A model generated the notes under the pieces. That model saw only the letters and a program-made list of their open reading frames with translations. It was not told where the DNA came from and ran no database searches. Below are positions 7,456-15,738 of a stretch of 64,000 nucleotides of DNA, piece by piece. The stretch spans positions 496,001 to 560,000 of the forward strand of contig NZ_JABSSU010000004.1 in the NCBI RefSeq assembly GCF_013213835.1. The letters run 5' to 3'. Position 1 is the first letter of the stretch, and each line of letters opens with the position of its first letter. The stretch is from Winogradskyella sp. (lineage in GTDB: Bacteria > Bacteroidota > Bacteroidia > Flavobacteriales > Flavobacteriaceae). Made by a program: the position numbers and the translations under genes.

Positions 7456-9660
7456 ATGAACAAAAATATTTTATTCGCAATTCTGGTTTTAAACTTAACT
7501 ATTGGTTTTTCACAAACTTTTAGTATACCAGATCCAAACTTTGAGCAGGCTTTAATAGATTTAAATTTAGATAATACTTCACCGTCAGACGAAATAGATG
7601 GTGTCATGAGTTCTAGTGTAGCAGCAAATGTTACCAACTTAAATATTTCTGGCAAGAATATTTCAGACTTATCTGGGATCGGGAACTTTATAAATCTTGA
7701 AAGGCTTTTTGTTGAGAACAATAATTTAACAACCGCCAATTTTTCAAACAATTTAGCCTTAGAAAGACTTACCATATACAATAACAATCTTACAACATTA
7801 GATTTAAGTAATCACAGTTCATTAGAACGTCTGTATTGTCAATCTAATCAAATCACTTCTTTAGTGCTGCCAACTAATTCTTCTTTACAACGATTAGAGT
7901 GTCAATTTAATAATCTTTCAACAATTGATTTGTCTAGTTCGGTCTTATTGGACGATATTAAGATGCAGCATAACAATTTTACGGTTATAGATTTTAGCAG
8001 TAACACTTTAATAGAGAAAATAGATGCTTTTAATAATCAATTAACTTCAGTTAACCTTGATAATTGTGATATCATTGAGGATATAAATTTTAGAAATAAT
8101 CAGCTTACCAGTTTAGTTTTAGAAGACAGACCTGAGCTGTTAAAAATAAATTTAGAATTCAATGATTTAAGCAGCCTAACAGTAAAGAATGTAAAATCTT
8201 CAGCCTGGAATTTTTATATCACATTACTGAATAATCCAAATTTAACCTGTGTAGCAGTTAGTGACCCAACAGACAGCGAGAATGATTGGGTAAATGTAGA
8301 TTCTCAAGTATTTTTTAGTTTAGATTGTAACGCCTCAACAGTAGCAATTTTAGACCCAAATTTTGAACAAGCTCTGATAGATTTAGGGATTGACTCAGAT
8401 GGCACAATAAATGGAGAATTGTTGGCGACAGATGCCTTAGGTGTAACGGATTTAGATGTTAATAGTTATAATATTTCTGATCTTACAGGTATTGAATTTT
8501 TTACAGACTTAGAAGTACTAACTGCATTTAACAATAATCTTTCTTCGGTTGACTTAAGTCAAAACACAGGGTTAACAACAATTCTTTTGGCCTTAAATAA
8601 TCTTACGGAAATAGACTTATCATCTCATCCAAATCTGATTAGTCTAAGTTTAAATGATAACAGTATTTCTACAATTGACTTCTCAAATAATTTGCAATTG
8701 CAGCAAGTGTTTCTGAATAATAATTTGCTTTCAGAGATAGACGTAGATATGTTATCTAACCTTGCCAATTTAGGGGTGTCAGGTAACACTATCGTAGAGT
8801 TAGACTTATCAAACAATACTTCACTGCAAACCTTATTTTGCCAAGACAACAATTTGGTAAATCTGAATGTTCAAAATGGGAATAATACTAATGTTACCAA
8901 TTTTGAAGCAGAAAATAATTCCAATTTAACTTGTATTCAAGTAGATGATATTAGTTATAGTACAGTTAATTGGACATTGATAGATTCACAGTCTTTCTTT
9001 GGTTTAGATTGTGCACCAAGTAACGATGGCTGTAATGAAGCAACGCCATTAGACTTAGGTATTGTTGTTACTGGGACAACGCAGAGTGCAACTTCAAGTG
9101 GATTAAGTCCAAGTTGCCAACAGAATGGCATCATTTTAATAGATGTATGGTACGAGTTTGAAGCACCATCGTCAGGAAGCATTACAGTTGTGGCAAATAG
9201 TGTCTTAAGTTCTATTAAAGTTGCAATCTATGATGACTGCGCTAACGGTACACCAATTGCTTGCGACAGTGCTGGTATCGTTGTTAATAACCTGAACCCT
9301 GGTCAGACTTATTATGCACAAGTGTGGGTTGAAGCTTCGGTTGGTGGACGCTCTCAAGATACACTGGTTGGAGATTTTGACATTCAAGTTGCAGATAGTT
9401 CTACACTATCTGTCGAGGAAAACTTAGTACAAGAGGTGCAACTGTTTCCTAATCCTGCGTCTTCTCAAGTAACTATTAAGACACATTCTGGCATTGATAC
9501 TATTTCAATTTTTGATGTTGCGGGTAAAGAAGTACTTCAAGTTTCTGCAATTAATCAAAACGATTATGTACTAAATGTACAATCCTTAAGTAAGGGTATT
9601 TATCTGCTGCAAATACATGGTCAAAATGTGGTAATGAATAAAAGACTATTAATCAAATAA
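7456..9660 (+). CDS. leucine-rich repeat surface protein with T9SS sorting domain
   Basis: 734 residues. Signal peptide (about 1-19), then two LRR blocks, each opening with the same DPNFEQALIDL cap (residues about 26 and 299) and built of repeats of about 20-21 residues (LTTLDLSNHSSLERLYCQ style). Residues about 525-650 form a beta-rich PPC-like domain starting NDGCNEATPLDLG. The last 75-80 residues carry the type A C-terminal sorting signal (LFPNPASSQVTI ... SKGIYLLQI), which directs type IX secretion to the cell surface. LRRs suggest protein binding; the ligand is unknown. Confidence 0.9.
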   Translation: MNKNILFAILVLNLTIGFSQTFSIPDPNFEQALIDLNLDNTSPSDEIDGVMSSSVAANVTNLNISGKNISDLSGIGNFINLERLFVENNNLTTANFSNNLALERLTIYNNNLTTLDLSNHSSLERLYCQSNQITSLVLPTNSSLQRLECQFNNLSTIDLSSSVLLDDIKMQHNNFTVIDFSSNTLIEKIDAFNNQLTSVNLDNCDIIEDINFRNNQLTSLVLEDRPELLKINLEFNDLSSLTVKNVKSSAWNFYITLLNNPNLTCVAVSDPTDSENDWVNVDSQVFFSLDCNASTVAILDPNFEQALIDLGIDSDGTINGELLATDALGVTDLDVNSYNISDLTGIEFFTDLEVLTAFNNNLSSVDLSQNTGLTTILLALNNLTEIDLSSHPNLISLSLNDNSISTIDFSNNLQLQQVFLNNNLLSEIDVDMLSNLANLGVSGNTIVELDLSNNTSLQTLFCQDNNLVNLNVQNGNNTNVTNFEAENNSNLTCIQVDDISYSTVNWTLIDSQSFFGLDCAPSNDGCNEATPLDLGIVVTGTTQSATSSGLSPSCQQNGIILIDVWYEFEAPSSGSITVVANSVLSSIKVAIYDDCANGTPIACDSAGIVVNNLNPGQTYYAQVWVEASVGGRSQDTLVGDFDIQVADSSTLSVEENLVQEVQLFPNPASSQVTIKTHSGIDTISIFDVAGKEVLQVSAINQNDYVLNVQSLSKGIYLLQIHGQNVVMNKRLLIK

Positions 9661-9672
9661 CACTAAAAAATT

Positions 9673-10314
9673 ATGAAACTAAAAAAAATAGTAATGCTAG
9701 GTGCATTAGCCATGGTATTGGTCTCTTGTTTAGGGGACAGAAAAGCAATGGATATTGCAGAGATGGGAGATACAAGTTTTGTTAATAAAAACTTTAAAGG
9801 AAATCTCATCAGCTATGATAAAAATAGAAGTGCATGCGAGCAATTGTCAATATCGGCTCTAGCCAATTTTTATGAGGTGTCAGAAGATAAGATTCACATC
9901 ATGGATAATAAAAATTCTGATCGTTTTCGTAAGGATATGGAGCCACAATGTAGCATCTATATTGAGACCAGTGAAAATGATTATGAATGGTTGCGTGGTT
10001 CAATTTCTGTATTCAGAGAAATCGGTAAAGATGAGATGATGGGAGAGATTGCCGAAGCCACAGGAGCTGGAGAAAATTGGGAAGAAGCTTGGGCGCTTCA
10101 AAAATCAATGTCTGAATCGGCAGAGTGGATAGAAAATTTAGGTATGGCAGCTGTATGGAACGGAAATAAGTCCGAACTCAAAATAAAGTTTGAAGGTTAT
10201 ACACTTACCGTTTATCCGTCGACAAACAAGTTGAATAAAGAAGAAGTTGCTAAAAACCGAGATTATAAAAAAGCAGCACTATTAATCGCTAAAGCTGCAG
10301 GTTACATCAATTAA
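9673..10314 (+). CDS. lipoprotein, paralogue of the next gene
   Basis: 213 residues. The lipobox LVSC at residues 16-19 predicts a lipid-anchored protein. No family recognised. The C-terminal half shares a pattern with the next gene: W-[EQ]-E, SAE, NLG-AA-W-G, a K-K-EGYT or DGYT strand, and a final DYK motif. It lies 12 bases after the LRR gene. The two lipoproteins probably arose by tandem duplication. Confidence 0.75.
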   Translation: MKLKKIVMLGALAMVLVSCLGDRKAMDIAEMGDTSFVNKNFKGNLISYDKNRSACEQLSISALANFYEVSEDKIHIMDNKNSDRFRKDMEPQCSIYIETSENDYEWLRGSISVFREIGKDEMMGEIAEATGAGENWEEAWALQKSMSESAEWIENLGMAAVWNGNKSELKIKFEGYTLTVYPSTNKLNKEEVAKNRDYKKAALLIAKAAGYIN

Positions 10315-10325
10315 ACCAACTAAAA

Positions 10326-10913
10326 ATGAAACATTTAAAATATACACTTGTGTTTGTGAGCATTTTATTAACCTCTTGTTTTGGGGATAAAAACACAATT
10401 GTTGGCGAAGAACTTGGTTCTGAACTAGCTGAGAACAAATCTTTTTCTGGAAATAAATATAGTTTTAAAGACTTACCTGACAATCTGGGAGATCTAATTA
10501 GTATGGATGAGGTGAAACGGCAATATAAGGGTGCAAATGTAACCGAAGCAAAAGTAGATCAAGTTAGACGTTTTGGCGGTAAATATTGCGATTTTATGAT
10601 TCTTTTCGATTCTTCAATGGCATCTAGTTATTCTAAAGGATTTCTATCTGTTGTAGAAGATTTTCAAGGCGACTCTGATTGGCAAGAACAATGGCAGTTT
10701 AAGCTAACATCATTAAAATCTGCAGAATCTGTAAGTAATTTAGGTAAAGCAGCAATATGGATAGGTAAAAAGCGTAAGCTTGAGGTAAAGATGGATGGAT
10801 ACACTATTCTCTTAGAAGTGCCAGCCATAAATGGTATTAATGACCCCAATGCCAAACAGCACGATTATAAAACTACAGCCATTAACATTATTAAAAACTC
10901 AAAATTCTTTTAA
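10326..10913 (+). CDS. lipoprotein, paralogue of the previous gene
   Basis: 195 residues with lipobox LTSC at about residues 15-18, followed by FGDK, almost the same as LGDR in its neighbour. Shared segments with the previous gene include NLGKAAIWIGKK, MDGYTILLEV and HDYKTTAINI. No known domain recognised. The gene is 11 bases after its paralogue and 2 bases before the next gene, so co-transcription is very likely. Confidence 0.75.
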   Translation: MKHLKYTLVFVSILLTSCFGDKNTIVGEELGSELAENKSFSGNKYSFKDLPDNLGDLISMDEVKRQYKGANVTEAKVDQVRRFGGKYCDFMILFDSSMASSYSKGFLSVVEDFQGDSDWQEQWQFKLTSLKSAESVSNLGKAAIWIGKKRKLEVKMDGYTILLEVPAINGINDPNAKQHDYKTTAINIIKNSKFF

Positions 10914-10915
10914 AC

Positions 10916-11449
10916 ATGAAATTCAATTCTTTAACATTATTAATATTGCTATTTGCATTTGTAACTCTCAATGCGCAAAGCGTTAGCGGCAAACTAACTT
11001 TAAACGAAAAATCTGAAACAACACTCAAACTCAAAACAAACTCAGCGGTACAGTTATTTAAGGACTTTAAAACAGGTAAATATCAACTGCAATTTAGTTT
11101 TGATGGTGAGGATTTACCAACAAACGTTTATAACGAAAAGATTGTATTCTTCGAGTTTATAACTACTATAAAAAAGGACGGTGAGCTTGTTAAAAATGTT
11201 ATTCGAAAGCAACCAATACCTTATTTTCCAGGAGATATGGGTATTCCTGCAGAAGCTTTTGATTTTGTAGGATTACTAGCAAGTAACCCTATTGAAGATG
11301 AGGACCCATCTGAGCAAATGATTGGCACAATGCCAGAAGGTAAATACCAAATAGAATTAGCAATAAAACCTATTGGTTTAGAAGGTGAAATAGAGTCTTT
11401 AACAATCAACTTTATTCTCAGAAAGCGACCAGGAAGAACAAAATACTAA
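10916..11449 (+). CDS. small secreted protein of unknown function
   Basis: 177 residues with a Sec signal peptide (about 1-20, ending TLNAQS). The mature part looks all-beta and has no cysteine or recognisable motif. It starts 2 bases after the preceding lipoprotein stop and ends 11 bases before the propeller gene, so it belongs to the same operon. It is unlike the two lipoproteins and lacks a lipobox. I do not recognise the family. Confidence 0.7.
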   Translation: MKFNSLTLLILLFAFVTLNAQSVSGKLTLNEKSETTLKLKTNSAVQLFKDFKTGKYQLQFSFDGEDLPTNVYNEKIVFFEFITTIKKDGELVKNVIRKQPIPYFPGDMGIPAEAFDFVGLLASNPIEDEDPSEQMIGTMPEGKYQIELAIKPIGLEGEIESLTINFILRKRPGRTKY

Positions 11450-11460
11450 AACAAAACACA

Positions 11461-12771
11461 ATGAAAACTAAACTCATACTAACAGCTACTTTATTATTAG
11501 TAGCAATTACAATTAATGCCCAAACCTTTGTCAAAGTTGGTGGTAAGGCAACAGACATTACCATGAGTCCTAAAGATGGTGCTGTTTATGTGGTGAATGC
11601 TTCGGGCAATATTAAAAAGTATAATTCCAGAACAAAGAAATTTACACCGCATGGCAAACAGTCGAAAAATGCGAAATCAGTTACAGTACACTCAAATGGT
11701 AGTGTTTATATTACCTCAACATTAGACGAAGTTTATATAGATGTTAATGGCAGATGGAATAAAATACCCGGTATTAAAACCAAAGAGATTGATATTGATA
11801 AAAATGGAAATATAAGAGCTTTAGATGCTTCGGGTAAATTGAAAAAGCTATTTCAAGGTAGGTGGAAAGACCAAACGGCAGCAAATAAAAATTCAGCTAG
11901 CTTTAATCAGGTGATTGGTAGAGATTCTAAGGTGCTGTATGCACGCTTTAAGGATAATGCGTTTAAGGAATTTAAGAATGCAAGATGGAACAACTTAAAT
12001 GGAAAACCACTTAAAATTACAATGGATGATAAGACCGGTAAAGTCTATGCGGTTGGAAGAAATAAAGGTATTTATGAATGGAAGAGTAGCACTAATAAGT
12101 GGGTCTTACTAAAAAATACTAGAAAAGACTTTAAAGACGTGGCGGTCTACAATGGCAAAATTTGGGCAATAGGTACGGATAAGTCTATTTATTATTATGA
12201 TAAAGATGGTACTTCTCAAAATAACACTACAAGTAATTATAGTGGCACTTACAGATTTACCTTAACAAGAATTTTAACCTATTCACCAGAGCAGGCAATG
12301 ATTAGTAAGGGAATTGATGTTTATGGTACTATTGGTATTCATTTAGAGGCGAAAGATGGAAGCACAACTATAAAAGAGTCACCGATAGGTGGAAAGACCA
12401 ATAGGATTTGGGATGTTAGTAAGAATCGGCCATGGCATTTTGATTCTAAGTATTGGAAGAAAATGAGATCTGTGAATGCTGAGACTACCAACGGCGATGT
12501 ACAGTCCTATAAATATTACGGTGAAATGGAGGTTGATAAGATAAGAGAATTCAAAATAAAGCCTATCAATAGTAACAAAAATTATGTTTTTGATATTCAG
12601 AGCAATATTACTCAAAAGTTAGTAGCTGGTGAGTTAAAGTTTAATTTCCAAAGACTTAAAATACCATTTATTAAATTGGATTTAAACAAAGAAAGGTTCT
12701 TTACTTTTAAAGGCGGCAAATATCCAGGTACCTATATTTTTATTGGTTACAAAATAGAAAAGACCAATTAA
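11461..12771 (+). CDS. secreted tectonin-like beta-propeller protein
   Basis: 436 residues with a signal peptide (1-20, ending TINAQ). Residues about 21-250 hold six repeats of about 37 residues of the type KATDITMSPKDGAVYVVN..G-I-KY, as in tectonin propellers: blade starts are near ATDITM, KSVTVH, KEIDID, NQVIGR, KITMDD and KDVAVY. Residues about 255-436 form a beta-rich domain I do not recognise. Tectonin propellers often bind glycans or surface molecules, so binding is a reasonable guess. Last gene of the operon, followed by a terminator. Confidence 0.75.
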   Translation: MKTKLILTATLLLVAITINAQTFVKVGGKATDITMSPKDGAVYVVNASGNIKKYNSRTKKFTPHGKQSKNAKSVTVHSNGSVYITSTLDEVYIDVNGRWNKIPGIKTKEIDIDKNGNIRALDASGKLKKLFQGRWKDQTAANKNSASFNQVIGRDSKVLYARFKDNAFKEFKNARWNNLNGKPLKITMDDKTGKVYAVGRNKGIYEWKSSTNKWVLLKNTRKDFKDVAVYNGKIWAIGTDKSIYYYDKDGTSQNNTTSNYSGTYRFTLTRILTYSPEQAMISKGIDVYGTIGIHLEAKDGSTTIKESPIGGKTNRIWDVSKNRPWHFDSKYWKKMRSVNAETTNGDVQSYKYYGEMEVDKIREFKIKPINSNKNYVFDIQSNITQKLVAGELKFNFQRLKIPFIKLDLNKERFFTFKGGKYPGTYIFIGYKIEKTN

Positions 12772-12791
12772 TTATTCATAAAAATAATCAT

Positions 12792-12822
12792 GACGCTACT
12801 TATTTCTAGGTAGCGTCTTTTT
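12792..12822 (+). terminator. intrinsic terminator of the exported-protein operon
   Basis: GACGCTAC (12792-12799) pairs with GTAGCGTC (12810-12817), loop of ten bases, followed by TTTTT. It lies 20 bases after the propeller gene and separates that operon from the CHAT gene, which therefore needs its own promoter. Confidence 0.88.
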
Positions 12823-12886
12823 CATTTATAAATACCTTCTAAGTTCTTATAAATTAATTATCTTGATGATTTAAAACTAACTATCT

Positions 12887-15670
12887 ATGCATCAGTGTGT
12901 AAAAGCCTTACTCTCTTTAGTTGTTATTTTTCAATTCTTCTCTTTTATAAACGCTCAAGAATATCAATATCCAAGTGATTATGCGGCTTCACTTATTGGT
13001 AAAAATCAACTAGAAGAAGCAGTCTCCTTTTGTAACAAGGCAATTTCTGAAGAAGTGCTCAAAAAACCTATGGATAGCATTGAAGTTGCATTTTTGCATG
13101 TCTACCTATCAAGAGCGTATTCTCAACAGTCTGGTGAAGCGAATTATTTAGCAGCCATAAAAGCTTCAGAAGCTGGAATAACGTATTGTCCTAATTCAGA
13201 TGATGGAATCTCACAGAAGGCGAGAATGTATAATGATAAAGCCTTATATGAGTTTAATACTAATCTTCAGTATCGTTCGTTTCAGTCGAATCTTAAAGCT
13301 CTTGAGCTTTTTGAGTCAGTGAAAAAGCCAGACTATAACTATATGATTAATATTTATATAGATATGTCTAGAACTTCTGTTTACAACGGAAATATAGAGG
13401 AAGCAAAACGTCTATTGCGCCAAGGTGAACGACTATATGCTAGACATAAAGCCATTGTAGATAAACAAAGAAATTACTCAACTATTGGTAGAATAGCCAG
13501 TTATGAATTTTTGCTGCCCTACAATAAAATTTATCAATTAACAGAATTAGGACAATCGCGTAAGGATAGTATTGCTATTTTAAAATCGTTAAAAAAAATA
13601 GAAGAACTATCTAAGAAGGAAGATTTTTTAATTGGTGGTGAAGGAATGTATGTTACAGTATCTCTTAATGAAGTAGCAGATTGGATTGCTACAAGAAATT
13701 CTGAAGAATCTACCTCTATTACAGAATTTAATGAGGCCTTAAGTTTGGTGAATCGCGCTATAGGTTTAGTAGAGCAAGAAGAGTATGGTGGTGTTAATTT
13801 TTTGTATGTTTTTAAGTATAATCGTAGTAAATTCTTGATGATGTTAAATCGTTTTCAAGATGCACTATTAGCTATAGATGAGGTTATACAAACAACTCCT
13901 TTTACTAGTGTCAACACGCCTACTTTTTTCGCACAAAAAGGTCGTATAAGAGCACGTCAGAAGGCCAAGGATAGCGCGCTACATAATTTTCAAATTGCCA
14001 TTCAAAATATACATCAAGGTAAAGATTCTTTAAATTCAGATTTCAGCAATTTCAAACCTAGTAATGTTTTTAAGCACAACGAAGTTTTACACACCATTGC
14101 AGAGGATTTAACCAAGAACTTTCCGCAAGATGAGTCTGTTAAGAAAATGGTTGCCCAGATATATAAAATTGGATTATTGCAGTTTGAAGCGTCCTACGAT
14201 AAGCGAAAATATAACAAACGACAGGATTTATATTTAAGACGAATTTTTAACGGATTAATTAAAACCAAGGGTTGGGGTTATAATGAAGATATTCTTTATC
14301 CAAACCTATTAAACCGTTATGAAACTATAAAAAACACCTTGGTGTGGACAGAATTCTATCAAAATAGAAAAACAGGTAACTTAGAAGGTTTAGAGACGTT
14401 ACTTTCAGAAAAACGAATCCTATTAACCGCAATTGCCGAGGCACAAAATGATAATAATATAAAAGTTCAGGATTCTTTACAGACGCTTTTAGAGCTATCG
14501 GAATATAAATTAAATAATGCATATCCTAACGCTAATTTACTAAGTGAGATAAATTTTGAGGTTAATGAGTTGCAGCAAGAATTAACTGATAAACAATGTG
14601 TTTTAAAATATATTCTACTAGAAGAAGAACTCGCAATAATTAAAATTACTAAAGATAAAATAGATATAGTCTTATCAGATTGGAATTATGATAATTTAGT
14701 TGAAAGTTTACGATTAGCAACTATTAATAATAAGCAAGAAGAGCGAGATGAGTTGTCAACGCAATTAGGTAAAGTGATAATTCCTAAAATTGATGACGAT
14801 TGCACTTCTCTTATTATTAATCCGGATGGTGTCTTAACACAATTACCTTGGGAATTGATTAAAATAGATGGGCGATATTTAATTGAAGATTATGATATCC
14901 ATTACACATCAAATTTAGGATTTGTGTTTCCTAAGACTAAAACAAATAACCAGAAAGAGTTATTGGCTATTTACACACCAAATTATCCTGAATCTAATGA
15001 GAAATTTGTCACTCGCAGTGCACCTGTTTTTTTAGAAGGAGCTCAAAATGAAGCGCGTTTAATAAGTAATTATTTTACATCAGAAATATACAAAGACAAC
15101 CTTTCAAAAACGCTTTTTAAAGAGACAGCACCTAATGCTAGTTTATTGCATCTAGCGATGCATGCTGAAATTAATACGATTAATTCAGGTCTTAACAGAT
15201 TACTTTTTGACGATGATTCAGATTCGGATAAAAACTTAAGTTTAGAAGAGATATATGGTATGAAATTGAGTGCCAATTTAGCGGTTTTAAGTGCTTGTAA
15301 TACCGGTTTTGGTAATGATAATGACGGTAGAGGTATGGAGTCTTTTCAGAGGGCATTTACTTTTGCTGGTGTTCCAGCAACGGTAGCCAGTCTTTGGGAA
15401 GTGCCAGATATGGCAACAAAAGAAATCATGGTAGGTTTCTATGAAAACTTAAAAAAAGGACAGACTAAAGCTGATGCCTTAAGAAAAGCCAAGTTAAACT
15501 ACATTGAAAATCATAACGGTACAAAACTCTCTCAACCTTATTATTGGGCAGGTTTTGTATTGTATGGTGATGATTCACCAGTAGTCGATAGTAGTAATAC
15601 TTGGATTTGGTTACTTTCAATTTTAGTACTAATAGTTCTTACAGTTTTCCTTTTTAAAAGATCTAATTAA
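12887..15670 (+). CDS. exported TPR-CHAT protease with C-terminal membrane anchor
   Basis: 927 residues. A signal peptide (about 1-23, ending INAQ) is followed by tetratricopeptide-like helices (about 35-450), a helical linker, and a CHAT domain (about 640-890), the caspase-like HetF-associated protease fold. The expected catalytic pair is visible: His759 in LHLAMHAE and Cys804 in LSACNTGFG. A helix at about 906-922 followed by KRSN anchors the C-terminus, so the TPR and CHAT parts should lie in the periplasm. The gene is alone between a terminator and the ABC-F gene. Most known CHAT proteases are cytoplasmic, so export is notable. Confidence 0.85.
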   Translation: MHQCVKALLSLVVIFQFFSFINAQEYQYPSDYAASLIGKNQLEEAVSFCNKAISEEVLKKPMDSIEVAFLHVYLSRAYSQQSGEANYLAAIKASEAGITYCPNSDDGISQKARMYNDKALYEFNTNLQYRSFQSNLKALELFESVKKPDYNYMINIYIDMSRTSVYNGNIEEAKRLLRQGERLYARHKAIVDKQRNYSTIGRIASYEFLLPYNKIYQLTELGQSRKDSIAILKSLKKIEELSKKEDFLIGGEGMYVTVSLNEVADWIATRNSEESTSITEFNEALSLVNRAIGLVEQEEYGGVNFLYVFKYNRSKFLMMLNRFQDALLAIDEVIQTTPFTSVNTPTFFAQKGRIRARQKAKDSALHNFQIAIQNIHQGKDSLNSDFSNFKPSNVFKHNEVLHTIAEDLTKNFPQDESVKKMVAQIYKIGLLQFEASYDKRKYNKRQDLYLRRIFNGLIKTKGWGYNEDILYPNLLNRYETIKNTLVWTEFYQNRKTGNLEGLETLLSEKRILLTAIAEAQNDNNIKVQDSLQTLLELSEYKLNNAYPNANLLSEINFEVNELQQELTDKQCVLKYILLEEELAIIKITKDKIDIVLSDWNYDNLVESLRLATINNKQEERDELSTQLGKVIIPKIDDDCTSLIINPDGVLTQLPWELIKIDGRYLIEDYDIHYTSNLGFVFPKTKTNNQKELLAIYTPNYPESNEKFVTRSAPVFLEGAQNEARLISNYFTSEIYKDNLSKTLFKETAPNASLLHLAMHAEINTINSGLNRLLFDDDSDSDKNLSLEEIYGMKLSANLAVLSACNTGFGNDNDGRGMESFQRAFTFAGVPATVASLWEVPDMATKEIMVGFYENLKKGQTKADALRKAKLNYIENHNGTKLSQPYYWAGFVLYGDDSPVVDSSNTWIWLLSILVLIVLTVFLFKRSN

Positions 15671-15711
15671 TACACTTCAAAAAAATCAAAGATTTATATT
15701 TCGGCTTTTAG

Positions 15712-15719
15712 TAGTTTTG
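15712..15719 (+). promoter_or_regulatory. -7 element for the ABC-F gene
   Basis: TAGTTTTG matches TAnnTTTG and lies 19 bases before the ABC-F ATG. No convincing -33 TTG was found. Confidence 0.5.
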
Positions 15720-15738
15720 CGGCTTTAAATATGAAGCT

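Noticed and set aside
7425..7787. Minus-strand open frame over the start of the LRR gene
   Set aside because: Antisense to a signal peptide and LRRs; composition fits a shadow frame.
12887..15670. Link of the CHAT protein to a type III-E CRISPR (Craspase) system
   Set aside because: No cas gene or CRISPR array is in the window, and this CHAT protein is exported.
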